NCBI GenBank assembly: GCA_047974745.1
Contig: JBKECO010000050.1
Span: forward strand, 1 to 42,339
Origin: JBKECO01 sp047974745
GTDB lineage: Bacteria; Bacillota; Clostridia; Lachnospirales; Lachnospiraceae
Length of the DNA: 42,339 nucleotides
Reading direction: 5' to 3'
Part shown: piece by piece, positions 23,130 through 32,423 of the stretch
Layout of the letters: each line of letters starts with the position of its first letter
How positions within the stretch are numbered: position 1 is the first letter of the stretch
The notes under the pieces: generated by a model
What the model was told of the DNA's origin: nothing
The model's database searches: none
The model's input: the letters and a program-made list of their open reading frames with translations, nothing else
Made by a program: the position numbers and the translations under genes

Positions 23130-24347
23130 ATGAAGAAAAAAGTATTAAGTATCTTATTGACAGCAGCAATGTGTACTGCATTATTTGCAGGATGTTCATC
23201 CTCAGGAAGTACAACTACCTCAGATTCTGAAAATACGACTTCAGAGACTACTGCATCATCGGAAGCAGAAAGTACAGAAGCTGCAACCACAGAAGCAACT
23301 GGCGGAACCGGAACGATCGGAATTGCAATGCCAACGAAATCGCTGGAAAGATGGAATCGTGATGGTTCTTATCTGCAGGAGCAGTTCGAAGCACAAGGCT
23401 ATACTGTGGAACTGACTTATTCTGACAATGATGCAGATCAGCAGGTGAATGACATTCAAAATCTGATCGCAGACAGCGTGGATATTCTTGTTGTTGCAGC
23501 GATTGACGGGGAATCACTCTCTACTGTTCTTGCAGATGCAAAAGATCAGGGAATTCCTGTTATTTCCTACGACCGACTCATTATGAACACAGATGCGATT
23601 TCTTATTATGTGTCCTTTGATAACTATACAGTAGGACAGCTGCAGGGACAGTATATCATCGATACACTTGACCTTGCTAACGCAGGAGATACGGTATTTA
23701 ACATGGAAATCACAGCAGGAGATCCGGCAGATAATAATGCTACCTTCTTCTACAATGGTGCAGTTGATACACTGCAGTCTTATATAGATGCAGGAACCAT
23801 CGTTATTCCATCCGGACAGACAGCGTTTACTGATGTAGCAACAGCACAGTGGGATACAGCTACAGCTATGGATCGTATGCAGAATATCCTTGCTTCCTAT
23901 TATGCAGATGGCACACAGCTTGATATCGCACTCTGCTCAAATGATTCAACTGCTCTTGGAGTTACACAGGCAATCGAATCTGACTATGCAGGAAGTAACT
24001 CACCAATCATCACAGGTCAGGATGGTGACGAAGCGAACCTGAAGAATATCCTGGATGGAAAACAATCCATGACCGTTTATAAAGCAGTTGCAAATGAAGC
24101 AGTTGTTACGCTGAATCTGGCAATGGCGATCTTAAACGGAGAAACACCAAATGAAAGCCTGATTACTGACAGTGGCTGGGAATTCTCATGTGTATACGAC
24201 ACAGAATCCTATGACAATGGAACAGGTGTCATTCCTTCTTATCTGCTTACTCCTGATGTTGTTACAAAAGACAACTATAAGGAACTTCTCGTAGATACCG
24301 GATACTATACAGAAGGATCTGACGGATATCTTGTACCATCTAATTAA
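23130..24347 (+). CDS. chvE: ChvE-type monosaccharide-binding lipoprotein
   Basis: 405 residues with a lipoprotein signal peptide (LFAGC, Cys22), a Ser/Thr/Glu-rich linker (about 23-58) and a periplasmic-binding-protein fold. IGIAMPTKSLERWNRDG, DILVVAAIDGESLS and IPVISYDRLI closely follow the ChvE family, which binds arabinose, xylose, galactose and glucose. It should hand sugar to the ATPase/permease encoded downstream. Its ribosome site is inside the hairpin at 23078-23124. A hairpin follows the gene, which would let the binding protein be made in excess over the membrane subunits. Confidence 0.92.
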   Translation: MKKKVLSILLTAAMCTALFAGCSSSGSTTTSDSENTTSETTASSEAESTEAATTEATGGTGTIGIAMPTKSLERWNRDGSYLQEQFEAQGYTVELTYSDNDADQQVNDIQNLIADSVDILVVAAIDGESLSTVLADAKDQGIPVISYDRLIMNTDAISYYVSFDNYTVGQLQGQYIIDTLDLANAGDTVFNMEITAGDPADNNATFFYNGAVDTLQSYIDAGTIVIPSGQTAFTDVATAQWDTATAMDRMQNILASYYADGTQLDIALCSNDSTALGVTQAIESDYAGSNSPIITGQDGDEANLKNILDGKQSMTVYKAVANEAVVTLNLAMAILNGETPNESLITDSGWEFSCVYDTESYDNGTGVIPSYLLTPDVVTKDNYKELLVDTGYYTEGSDGYLVPSN

Positions 24348-24360
24348 GTTATGATCTATG

Positions 24361-24389
24361 ACCGGCAGTGTTGACACAATACTGCCGGT
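24361..24389 (+). terminator. Intercistronic hairpin after the binding-protein gene
   Basis: ACCGGCAGT (24361-24369) pairs with ACTGCCGGT (24381-24389). There is only a short T run after it. It probably attenuates or stabilises the transcript between the binding protein and the ATPase. Confidence 0.6.
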
Positions 24390-24429
24390 TTCATGAAAGC
24401 AGATCCAGATGTCAGAAAAGGAGAGTTAT

Positions 24430-25968
24430 ATGGCTGAAATCATTTTGGAGATGAAAGATATCACAAAAGAATTTCCCGGCGTGAAGGCTCTTGATCATGT
24501 AAATCTTGAGGTGGAGCGCGGAGAGATCCATGCGCTTGTAGGAGAAAACGGTGCCGGTAAGTCGACACTGATGAATGTATTGAGCGGCGTATACCCCTAT
24601 GGTTCTTACACAGGGGATATTTTATATAATGGAGATGTCTGCAAGTTCATGACATTGCACGACAGTGAAGAAAAGGGAATCGTAATCATACATCAGGAGC
24701 TGGCTCTGATTCAGTTGCTGAGTATTGGTGAAAATATGTTTCTTGGCAATGAAAGAAAGACCAGAATCGGAATTGACTGGGACGAAACATTTTCTGAAGC
24801 AGAAAAGCACATGCGAACGGTTGGGCTGAAGGAATCGGCACAGACTCTGGTCAAGGATATTGGAACAGGAAAGCAACAGCTGGTCGAAATTGCAAAAGCA
24901 CTTGCTAAGAATGTAAAGCTGCTCATTCTGGATGAACCGACCTCTTCCCTGAATGAAGAAAGTGCAAGAATGCTGCTCGATCTACTGATCAGCTTTAAAA
25001 ATCAGGGAATGACTTCAATCATCATTTCACATAAATTGAATGAAATTGCATATGTGGCAGACAGGATCACAGTGATCCGTGATGGAAGTACGATCGAGAC
25101 CATAGACAATCCGTTCCACTCCATTGATGAGGGAAGAATTATTAAAGGAATGGTTGGACGAGAAATGACAGACCGCTTTCCATCCAGGGATCACAAAATC
25201 AGTGCTGAAAATTGCCTGGAGGTAAAGAACTGGACGATCCATCATCCACTCTATGAAGAAAAAATCGTAAATGACAATATCTCTTTTCATGTAAAAAAGG
25301 GTGAAGTCGTAGGATTCGCAGGCTTGCAGGGTGCTGGTCGTACGGAGCTTGCAATGAGCATCTTTGGACATAGCTATGGACAAAATTTTCAGGGTGAGAT
25401 CCTGCTGAATGGCCAGCAAGTGACGCTTCAGACTCCAAAGGAAGCAATCGCAGCAGGCATTGCATATGTTACGGAGGACAGAAAAGGAAACGGACTGATC
25501 CTAGGCAAATCCATTCGGCTAAATACGACAATGGCACGGCTTCGAAAAGTATGCAGCAGACACGGCATCATTAACACAGATGAAGAAATTCAAGTCGCAG
25601 AGGAATATAAGGATAAGATGAAGACCAAGTGTTCCTCCATTGAGCAGGCAGTCGGCAATCTGTCCGGTGGAAACCAGCAAAAGGTGCTTTTGTCAAAATG
25701 GCTTTTTGCAGATCCGGAGATTCTAATTCTGGATGAGCCTACAAGAGGTATTGATGTCGGTGCAAAATATGAAATTTATGGAATTATGAACCGTATGGTG
25801 AACGATGGAAAATCAGTTATCATGATTTCATCGGAAATGCCGGAATTGCTTGGCATGTGTGACCGGATCTACGTCATGAATGAAGGAAAGATCGTAGGAG
25901 AGGTCGATGCAGCAGAAGCAACGCAGGAAGGCATTATGAGTAAAATCCTTGCGAGTGACAAAAAATAG
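24430..25968 (+). CDS. gguA: Sugar ABC transporter ATP-binding protein (two cassettes)
   Basis: 512 residues with two ABC cassettes, as in GguA/XylG/MglA. Cassette 1: Walker A GENGAGKST (38-46), signature-like GTGKQQLVEIAKAL, Walker B LLILDEPTSSL. Cassette 2: degenerate Walker A GLQGAGRTE (no Lys, normal for this family), signature LSGGNQQKVLLSKWL, Walker B ILILDEPTRGIDVG. It powers import of the sugar bound by the upstream lipoprotein. ATG 24430 has AAAGGAG at 6-7 nt; the earlier ATG 24409 does not. Confidence 0.94.
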   Translation: MAEIILEMKDITKEFPGVKALDHVNLEVERGEIHALVGENGAGKSTLMNVLSGVYPYGSYTGDILYNGDVCKFMTLHDSEEKGIVIIHQELALIQLLSIGENMFLGNERKTRIGIDWDETFSEAEKHMRTVGLKESAQTLVKDIGTGKQQLVEIAKALAKNVKLLILDEPTSSLNEESARMLLDLLISFKNQGMTSIIISHKLNEIAYVADRITVIRDGSTIETIDNPFHSIDEGRIIKGMVGREMTDRFPSRDHKISAENCLEVKNWTIHHPLYEEKIVNDNISFHVKKGEVVGFAGLQGAGRTELAMSIFGHSYGQNFQGEILLNGQQVTLQTPKEAIAAGIAYVTEDRKGNGLILGKSIRLNTTMARLRKVCSRHGIINTDEEIQVAEEYKDKMKTKCSSIEQAVGNLSGGNQQKVLLSKWLFADPEILILDEPTRGIDVGAKYEIYGIMNRMVNDGKSVIMISSEMPELLGMCDRIYVMNEGKIVGEVDAAEATQEGIMSKILASDKK

Positions 25969-25984
25969 GGGAAGGAATGATAGT

Positions 25985-27160
25985 ATGGTAGAAAATATTA
26001 AAATGAAAGATTTTTTCCGGAAGTATACTATGGTAATAGTTCTGATCATTGTATTTATCCTGTTCGATATCCTGACAGGAGGCAGAATGCATTATGCACA
26101 GAATCTATCCAATCTGCTTCTGCAGAATGCATACGTAGTAGTTCTTGCCTGTGGTATGCTGCTTTGTATTCTGACAGGCGGTAACATTGACCTTTCCGTC
26201 GGCTCTGTCGTCTGCGTTGTAGGCGCGATCGCTGCTAAATTACTGTCAGTGACCAATCTTCCGGCAGTTGTCATAATAGTGATCGGATTATTGGCTGCAG
26301 CAGTCATAGGAGTTTTTCAGGGCTACCTGATTGGTTATGCCAGGATTCCCCCGTTCATTACCACATTGGCAGGTATGTTCGTATTCCGCGGACTCGGACG
26401 TGTTATTTTGGACAGCAAGACGATCTCAATACAAAATGAATCATTTCTGAATATATTTGCATCCTATATTCAGGTTCCTGGCCTTGATGGTGGAGATATC
26501 AAAAATTCTGCAGTCATCATAGGCGTGATTGCTAGTATTTTGTTCCTTTTGTTCTCACTCAATCAGAGAAGGACAAAGATCGCTAAAGGATATAAGACCT
26601 CATCCTTGCAGTCCATGTTTATTAAAGTCATAGCAATCTCAGCTGTCATCATAGTATATTGCTGGAAACTTGCGAATTACAAAGGAATTCCGGTCATGCT
26701 GTTATGGGTCATCGCCGTTGTTGCGATCTACTCCTACGTGACTTCGAAAACTGCTTTCGGAAGATATTTTTATGCAGTCGGAGGGAATGAGAAAGCGACC
26801 AAGCTTTCTGGTATCAATACGAACCAGATCTACTTCGTGGCATACCTGAACCTCGCAGTACTTGCAGGTCTTTGCGGACTGCTTTCCGCTGCACGTATCG
26901 GATCTGTCAACGGGGATACCGGAACACAATTTGAAATGGATGCCATTGGATCCTGTTTCATAGGCGGCGCAAGTGCATATGGTGGATCGGGAACGATCGG
27001 CGGAGCGGTCATCGGAGCGGTCGTTATGGGTATCATCAATCAGGGAATGTCGATCTATGGATTAAATTCCAACTGGCAGTATGTAATCAAAGGAATTGTA
27101 ATCCTGGTAGCCGTAATTTTCGATATAAAGTCAAGCAATAAGAGTATGGCGAAAGCATAA
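25985..27160 (+). CDS. gguB: Sugar ABC transporter permease
   Basis: 391 residues, about ten membrane helices, of the XylH/GguB/RbsC family. Family blocks: LTGGNIDLSVGSVVCVVGAIAA near the N-terminus, IPPFITTLAGMFVFRGLGRVI, and FGRYFYAVGGNEKATKLSGIN toward the C-terminus, followed by AYGGSGTIGGAVIGAVVMGIINQGM. ATG 25985 is preceded by AAGGA at 9 nt; longer starts overlap the ATPase gene. It is the last gene of the transport operon and is followed by a terminator. Confidence 0.94.
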   Translation: MVENIKMKDFFRKYTMVIVLIIVFILFDILTGGRMHYAQNLSNLLLQNAYVVVLACGMLLCILTGGNIDLSVGSVVCVVGAIAAKLLSVTNLPAVVIIVIGLLAAAVIGVFQGYLIGYARIPPFITTLAGMFVFRGLGRVILDSKTISIQNESFLNIFASYIQVPGLDGGDIKNSAVIIGVIASILFLLFSLNQRRTKIAKGYKTSSLQSMFIKVIAISAVIIVYCWKLANYKGIPVMLLWVIAVVAIYSYVTSKTAFGRYFYAVGGNEKATKLSGINTNQIYFVAYLNLAVLAGLCGLLSAARIGSVNGDTGTQFEMDAIGSCFIGGASAYGGSGTIGGAVIGAVVMGIINQGMSIYGLNSNWQYVIKGIVILVAVIFDIKSSNKSMAKA

Positions 27161-27172
27161 AATAAAGTAAGC

Positions 27173-27226
27173 AAAAGCGGTGTTTTCCAGACATCGCTTT
27201 TCTTTTACTTTTGGAAAAAGTATAAT
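27173..27226 (+). terminator. Terminator of the transport operon, then putative promoter of the sensor operon
   Basis: AAAAGCGGTG (27173-27182) pairs with CATCGCTTTT (27192-27201), with one G-U pair, and a T-rich tract follows. TATAAT at 27221-27226 is a good -10 for the next operon, but no -35 is recognisable at 17 bp. Confidence 0.6.
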
Positions 27227-27263
27227 AAGAGATACACAGGCAGACAGAAGGAGAAATTTAAAG

Positions 27264-28277
27264 GTGAGGGGAAAAATCAAACAGATCATAGCAGGGCTAG
27301 TCCTGATGCTCTTGTTCATCTTACTGTTATATATGATATTTACGCTTCTGTTTCAGACCAGCGCGAAGTCCGAAACACAGATCACAGAATACGAAAAGGA
27401 ATTTGTACTGATCGCAGATGGCAAAGAATCTCAGTTCTGGCAAAAGGTCTATGAAAGCGGTCTAAGGACTGCGAAGGAAAACAATGCTTATCTGGAATGG
27501 ATGGAACAGTCCGGCAACTATTCGATGGAGGATTATATTAAAATAGCGATCCAGTCGGAAGTAGATGGGATACTGATCTGTCCCGACAACAGCAAAGAGG
27601 TACAGCTTCAGCTAGAATCTGCAAAAGAAGCTGGGATTCCTGTAGTTACTCTGGTAGATGACGCACCAGACTCCGGTCGTATCAGCTGCGTCGGATTGAA
27701 TGCATATCAGACGGGGCAGCTATTCGCACAGCAGATCTTAGAGGATATGGAGCCGGATACCAGCAGTATTATGATTCTGGTGGATGAAAATGCTTCCTCC
27801 GGGAAAGAAGCGATTTTTGGTCAGATCAAAAGCAATATCAATAGTCAGCTCGGTGATGAGAGTAATGTGACGATCGAAAGCCACACCATTTCAGAAGGCA
27901 ATTCCTTTGATGCGGAAGAGGAGGTCAGGAATATTTTTCTGGATTCCGATTCCCTGCCGGATATACTTGTCTGCTTAAGCGATACAGATTCGCAGGCTGC
28001 CTGCCAGGCGGTCGTCGATCTCAACCAGGTGGGAAATGTAAAGATATATGGATATTATATCTCGGATACGGTTTTGGATGCTATTGACAAAGGAATTATG
28101 GAGGCATCCGTCACTGCAGATGCAGTACAGCTTGGAACAGATGCCGTCCATACACTGAATGAATATATTTCCTCAGGCTATGTATCAGAATATACCAGTA
28201 TCAATCTGAATGTAGTAACAAAAAGCAATATCGCATCCTATATGGGGGAGAGAACGAATGAAGAGATTGTGGAATAG
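27264..28277 (+). CDS. Membrane-anchored sugar-binding sensor protein (XylFII-like)
   Basis: 337 residues from GTG 27264 (GGAG about 10 nt upstream). One N-terminal membrane helix (about 8-30) without a lipobox anchors a periplasmic-binding-protein domain (FVLIADGKESQFW, IQSEVDGILICPDNS, GIPVVTLVDDAPDS, IYGYYISDTVLDAIDKG). It is encoded directly before a LytS/YesM-type kinase, overlapping it by 20 nt, as is XylFII in clostridial XylFII-LytS-YesN systems. There the anchored binding protein presents sugar to the kinase rather than to a transporter. The ligand here is not known; a monosaccharide is likely from the context. Confidence 0.85.
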   Translation: MRGKIKQIIAGLVLMLLFILLLYMIFTLLFQTSAKSETQITEYEKEFVLIADGKESQFWQKVYESGLRTAKENNAYLEWMEQSGNYSMEDYIKIAIQSEVDGILICPDNSKEVQLQLESAKEAGIPVVTLVDDAPDSGRISCVGLNAYQTGQLFAQQILEDMEPDTSSIMILVDENASSGKEAIFGQIKSNINSQLGDESNVTIESHTISEGNSFDAEEEVRNIFLDSDSLPDILVCLSDTDSQAACQAVVDLNQVGNVKIYGYYISDTVLDAIDKGIMEASVTADAVQLGTDAVHTLNEYISSGYVSEYTSINLNVVTKSNIASYMGERTNEEIVE

Positions 28278-29775
28278 CTTCCTGGATCTTTCTATCCGAA
28301 CAAAACTGACATCGATCTTTTTTATCATAGCCATGAATATATTGATCGTGGATATTTTTGTGTATCTGAAAGTGAACAGCTCCATCTATGAGATCGACCA
28401 GGTCTATTCCTCCAATGTAGATACGAATGAAATCAGTGACAATCTGGATGAGCTGCAGGGATATATATATGAATACCTTACGACCAGGAGCTCAGATGCA
28501 CTGGAGAATTACTATAGGAGCAGGGAAAAATACAGCAGCTCTATTGAAAAATTGAATCAGGTCGTTACAGACAATGAAGTCTTGAATCTGGAGAGAAATA
28601 TTCACAATATGTCACTGAACTATCTGAAAAAGGCTGATCTGACGATCCAGGAAAAAAGAGGAGGAAATATTCAGGTCTACAAGACCTACTTTGAAGAGAC
28701 CTCCGAAATGAAGCAGTATATCAGTGATAGTATCAGTACACTGAACAATCTTCATTTTAAACAGAACTCGGTGCAGTATACCATATTGCTGAAGGAACTG
28801 CAGAGAATCGAGGTCATCAGTCTGGGAGTCATAATAGTCAGTGCACTTTTATGCATGTTCCTGGTCTATATGCTCACCGGCAACCTGATCGGACCGTTGA
28901 TTAGACTGGCTGATTCTGCGAATAAAGCTGCGGAAGGAGAATTTCAGCTGCAGATACCCACACCCCATGCCAAGGATGAAATTTATACAGTAACCAGTGC
29001 TTTTAACAGTCTGATGGTCTCCATTCGTGAATATATCGCTCAGATTCGGCAGAATATGGAGAGAGAGAATCAAATGCAGGAAAAGGAGCTCCTTATGGAA
29101 ACGCATCTAAAGGATGCCCAGTTAAAATATCTGCAGGCGCAGATCAATCCTCATTTTCTTTTTAACTCGCTGAATGCAGGTGCACAACTTGCAGCGATGG
29201 AAGATGCGGAAAGAACCTGTGGATTTATAGAACAAATGGCAGATTTTTTTCGCTACAATGTTCGAAAAATGCAGGAAAAGACGACGCTGCTGGAGGAGAT
29301 CCAGGCAGTGGATAACTATATATATATCATGAATGTTCGTTATGATAATGAGATACATTATGAAAAACTGGTGGACACGTCCTACTATTCTGTTGAGGTT
29401 CCCAGTATGATTTTGCAGCCGCTGGTGGAAAATGCACTTAATTATGGTATTCATGATATCTCCTGGGAGAAGATGATATCTCTGGAGGTAAGGAAAATAG
29501 ATGATAGTCTTTATGTTACAGTAAAAGACAATGGAATCGGAATGAGCAGGGAACGAATTGATTATGTACTTAGCGGAAAAAGAGAGGGAGAACAGGAAAA
29601 TTCTTCTTCCGGTATCGGAATTGATAATGTAATGAAACGGCTGGAGCTCTTTTTTAAGAAAAAAGGCCTGTTGAGTATCAAAAGCAAAGGAATTAAGCGG
29701 TATGGAACAACGGTCACCATTCAAATTCCGCTGCGTATTCAGGAGGGGCAAAATGTATCGAATATTACTGGCTGA
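28258..29775 (+). CDS. LytS/YesM-type sensor histidine kinase
   Basis: 505 residues. TM1 about 17-37, an extracytoplasmic helical domain (about 38-185, no Cache-type sequence evident), TM2 about 186-207, HAMP, then a His_kinase domain with LQAQINPHFLFNSLN (H299) and a HATPase with LQPLVENALNYGI and DNGIGM. The alpha-helical external part probably docks the anchored sugar-binding protein encoded just upstream. The response-regulator gene overlaps its 3' end by 23 nt. Confidence 0.92.
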   Translation: MKRLWNSFLDLSIRTKLTSIFFIIAMNILIVDIFVYLKVNSSIYEIDQVYSSNVDTNEISDNLDELQGYIYEYLTTRSSDALENYYRSREKYSSSIEKLNQVVTDNEVLNLERNIHNMSLNYLKKADLTIQEKRGGNIQVYKTYFEETSEMKQYISDSISTLNNLHFKQNSVQYTILLKELQRIEVISLGVIIVSALLCMFLVYMLTGNLIGPLIRLADSANKAAEGEFQLQIPTPHAKDEIYTVTSAFNSLMVSIREYIAQIRQNMERENQMQEKELLMETHLKDAQLKYLQAQINPHFLFNSLNAGAQLAAMEDAERTCGFIEQMADFFRYNVRKMQEKTTLLEEIQAVDNYIYIMNVRYDNEIHYEKLVDTSYYSVEVPSMILQPLVENALNYGIHDISWEKMISLEVRKIDDSLYVTVKDNGIGMSRERIDYVLSGKREGEQENSSSGIGIDNVMKRLELFFKKKGLLSIKSKGIKRYGTTVTIQIPLRIQEGQNVSNITG

Positions 29776-31345
29776 TGATGAGGGGATCATGCTTTCTTCA
29801 ATGAAATCAATGATAGAGACCAATTTTGGGGAAAAATGTGAGATAGCCACTGCAAAGACAGGCAGGAGCGTAGTAGAACTGGCAGAGGATTTCCATCCGG
29901 ATATTGTATTCATGGATATCCATATGCCCGGAATCAATGGACTGGACGCGATCCGTCAGATACAGGAGAAGCAAAAGCAGATCGTATTCATTGTCATTAC
30001 GGCATATGATAAATTCGACTATGCGAAGGATGCCATTTCACTGGGCACCTATGAATTTCTGACAAAGCCTGTAAAAAAGCAGGTCTTTATAGATGTACTC
30101 TCTAGGGCAATGCTTCAGGTAGATTCGGAAAAAAAGAGTAAGATCGACAATATGAGAATCAAAGAGAAGCTGGAAACAGTGCTTCCCATCATTGAAAGTG
30201 GTTATATCAATGATGTGCTGTTGCAAGAGGGTGTCGGAACAGAAACGAGCTACTATTTGGAGCTGATGGATTTTAAAGCACCAAATGGAATCGTTCTGAT
30301 ATTTCAGTTCGGAGAAAGCATGGAGCATGATGTGTTGACGAACCCTGTAGGCACAAGCATGAGACTTCATAAATTTTATATGGAGATTCGGTCACTGATC
30401 AAGCAATACTACTCAGCCCTAGTGGGACCGATCATGTCAAATAAAATTATTATCGTGATTCCGTCCGAGTATATCGATGTTTTGTATGAAGAAAGAATTC
30501 GGATGATCGAACTGACACGAAATCTGTTAAAGTCACTCGAGGATCTGACAGATGCGAAATTCAAGGCAGGAATCGGGCGGCCAAAGCCTATGGAACAAAT
30601 CAAGGAATCCTATCATGAAGCATTCCGAGCAGTAAAAGAAGGAAAAGGACATGTTGCACATGTGGCGGATTATCCGATCGGCTGCGGCTATGAACAAGAC
30701 TATCCTGTGGAGATCGAGAAACTTTTATTCCTCAGTGTGGAACGCTGTGATAAAAATGGAGCTATTGAGTATGGAACCGCTTTTTTTGACTGGATGATCG
30801 CAGCACATGGCAGCGATATCGATAATATCAGGCTCAAGGTACTGGAATTTGTCATGCGTGCCGAGCAGTCAGCTTTTTTGAATGGTGGAATGAGCTATAG
30901 TTTTAACTACCGGAAGAACTACCTGACTTCTGTACTTGGCATGGAGGAGATGGAACAATTACGTCAATGGTTTGTGGATAAATTATGTGAAGTATGTCAT
31001 AATATGACTACAAAGAAAGAGGAACAGTCCATTTCTCTGATCAATCAGTCTAAGACATTCATCCAGGAGCATTTTGACAGGGAAATCTCTCTGGATGAGA
31101 TATCGAGAATGGTGAATATCAGCCCTTACTATTTCAGTAAGCTTTTTAAAGAAGAGACAGGAGAAAATTTTATTGACTATCTGACTGGGATACGGATCGA
31201 GCATGCGAAACAACTGTTAAGAGATCCTGCTATAAGCGTGAAGGAAGTATGTATTGCCAGCGGTTACAGCGATCCAAATTATTTCAGCCGCATTTTTAAG
31301 AAAAAGGAAAGTATTACGCCAACTGAATTTCGTGAAAGAGGGTAA
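29753..31345 (+). CDS. YesN-type response regulator with AraC DNA-binding domain
   Basis: 530 residues from ATG 29753 (AGGAGG just upstream). The receiver (1-120) has LADDE, phosphoacceptor D55 (IVFMDIHMPG) and K105 (FLTKPV). The middle region is a long linker, and the C-terminus (about 430-530) is an AraC double HTH (ISLDEISRMVNISPYYFSKLFKEE; VKEVCIASGYSDPNYFSRIFKK). It is the expected partner of the preceding kinase and the likely activator of the upstream ABC operon (inference). Confidence 0.94.
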   Translation: MYRILLADDEGIMLSSMKSMIETNFGEKCEIATAKTGRSVVELAEDFHPDIVFMDIHMPGINGLDAIRQIQEKQKQIVFIVITAYDKFDYAKDAISLGTYEFLTKPVKKQVFIDVLSRAMLQVDSEKKSKIDNMRIKEKLETVLPIIESGYINDVLLQEGVGTETSYYLELMDFKAPNGIVLIFQFGESMEHDVLTNPVGTSMRLHKFYMEIRSLIKQYYSALVGPIMSNKIIIVIPSEYIDVLYEERIRMIELTRNLLKSLEDLTDAKFKAGIGRPKPMEQIKESYHEAFRAVKEGKGHVAHVADYPIGCGYEQDYPVEIEKLLFLSVERCDKNGAIEYGTAFFDWMIAAHGSDIDNIRLKVLEFVMRAEQSAFLNGGMSYSFNYRKNYLTSVLGMEEMEQLRQWFVDKLCEVCHNMTTKKEEQSISLINQSKTFIQEHFDREISLDEISRMVNISPYYFSKLFKEETGENFIDYLTGIRIEHAKQLLRDPAISVKEVCIASGYSDPNYFSRIFKKKESITPTEFRERG

Positions 31346-31346
31346 G

Positions 31347-32423
31347 ATGAAGAGAAGTGGGAGGAAGCTGATTATCATTGGACTCATCGCAGCAGTATTC
31401 CTGGTGGGGTGTTACAATGAGCCGGCAGCTGTGGGCAATAGTACTGAGCACGAGCAACAGTCGTATCAGATCGGGCTTAGCTTTGACTCCTTTGTGATCG
31501 AACGTTGGCTACGAGACAGAGACGCCTTTGTTACGACTGCAGAAGAACTCGGCGCAGAAGTGAATGTACAGAACGCGAATGGAAGCCTGACAGAACAGAT
31601 TTCTCAGATTGAGTATTTCATAAACAAGAAAATGGATGTGATCGTGATTGTTGCAGTCGACTGCAGCGGACTAGGCACAGCCATTGAGAAGGCTCAGAAA
31701 GAGGGGATCAAAGTGATTTCCTATGATCGCCTGATTCAGGATGTCCGGACAGATCTATACATTTCCTTTGATAACGAGCAGGTAGGAGAAGAAATGGCAG
31801 CCTCGATCGTAGAGCAGCTCCCGGAAGGTGGAAATATCGCCTGTATCATGGGACCGGAAAGCGATAACAATGTATTTATGGTACAGCAAGGCTTTGAACG
31901 CATCATTGCGGAAAATCCCGGAGTCAATATTGCATATACCCAGCATTGCGAGAACTGGGATGCAGATCTCGCCCCTCAGTATGCAGAGGAAGCCATCGCT
32001 CAGGTAGAGAATCTTGCAGCTATCATGTGCGGTAATGATGACATCGCGACACAGGTCTCAAAAACCCTTGCGGAATACCGCCTCGCAGGAAACGTGGTCG
32101 TAGTGGGTCAGGATGCAGATCTTGCAGCCTGTCAACGGATCGTAGAAGGCACCCAGACAATGACAGTATTTAAGCATGTAGAGGAATTGGCAAAAATTGC
32201 CGCAAATTTTGCGGTCGAACTTGCGAAGGAAGAAGATATTTCGGACTCGACAGGATCACTTGACTATTACACAACAGATCAAATCAATAATGGGCAGTAC
32301 AATATTCCCTATTACAGACTGGAGCCAGTGGTGGTGACGGCAGAGAATATGGATCAGGTTATCATTGATAGTGGATTTCATGAAGCAGGAGAGGTGTATC
32401 TAAATGTTGAATTTGAAAAATGA
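31347..32423 (+). CDS. XylF-like sugar-binding lipoprotein
   Basis: 358 residues with a lipoprotein signal (LVGC, Cys22). IGLSFDSFVIERWLRDRDAF, MDVIVIVAVDCSGLGTAI and IKVISYDRLIQD resemble D-xylose-binding XylF and the ChvE-type protein encoded at 23130. It starts 1 nt after the regulator's stop codon and overlaps the PPK2 gene. It has no transporter genes next to it, so it either shares the GguA/GguB membrane complex or serves in sensing. Confidence 0.9.
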   Translation: MKRSGRKLIIIGLIAAVFLVGCYNEPAAVGNSTEHEQQSYQIGLSFDSFVIERWLRDRDAFVTTAEELGAEVNVQNANGSLTEQISQIEYFINKKMDVIVIVAVDCSGLGTAIEKAQKEGIKVISYDRLIQDVRTDLYISFDNEQVGEEMAASIVEQLPEGGNIACIMGPESDNNVFMVQQGFERIIAENPGVNIAYTQHCENWDADLAPQYAEEAIAQVENLAAIMCGNDDIATQVSKTLAEYRLAGNVVVVGQDADLAACQRIVEGTQTMTVFKHVEELAKIAANFAVELAKEEDISDSTGSLDYYTTDQINNGQYNIPYYRLEPVVVTAENMDQVIIDSGFHEAGEVYLNVEFEK

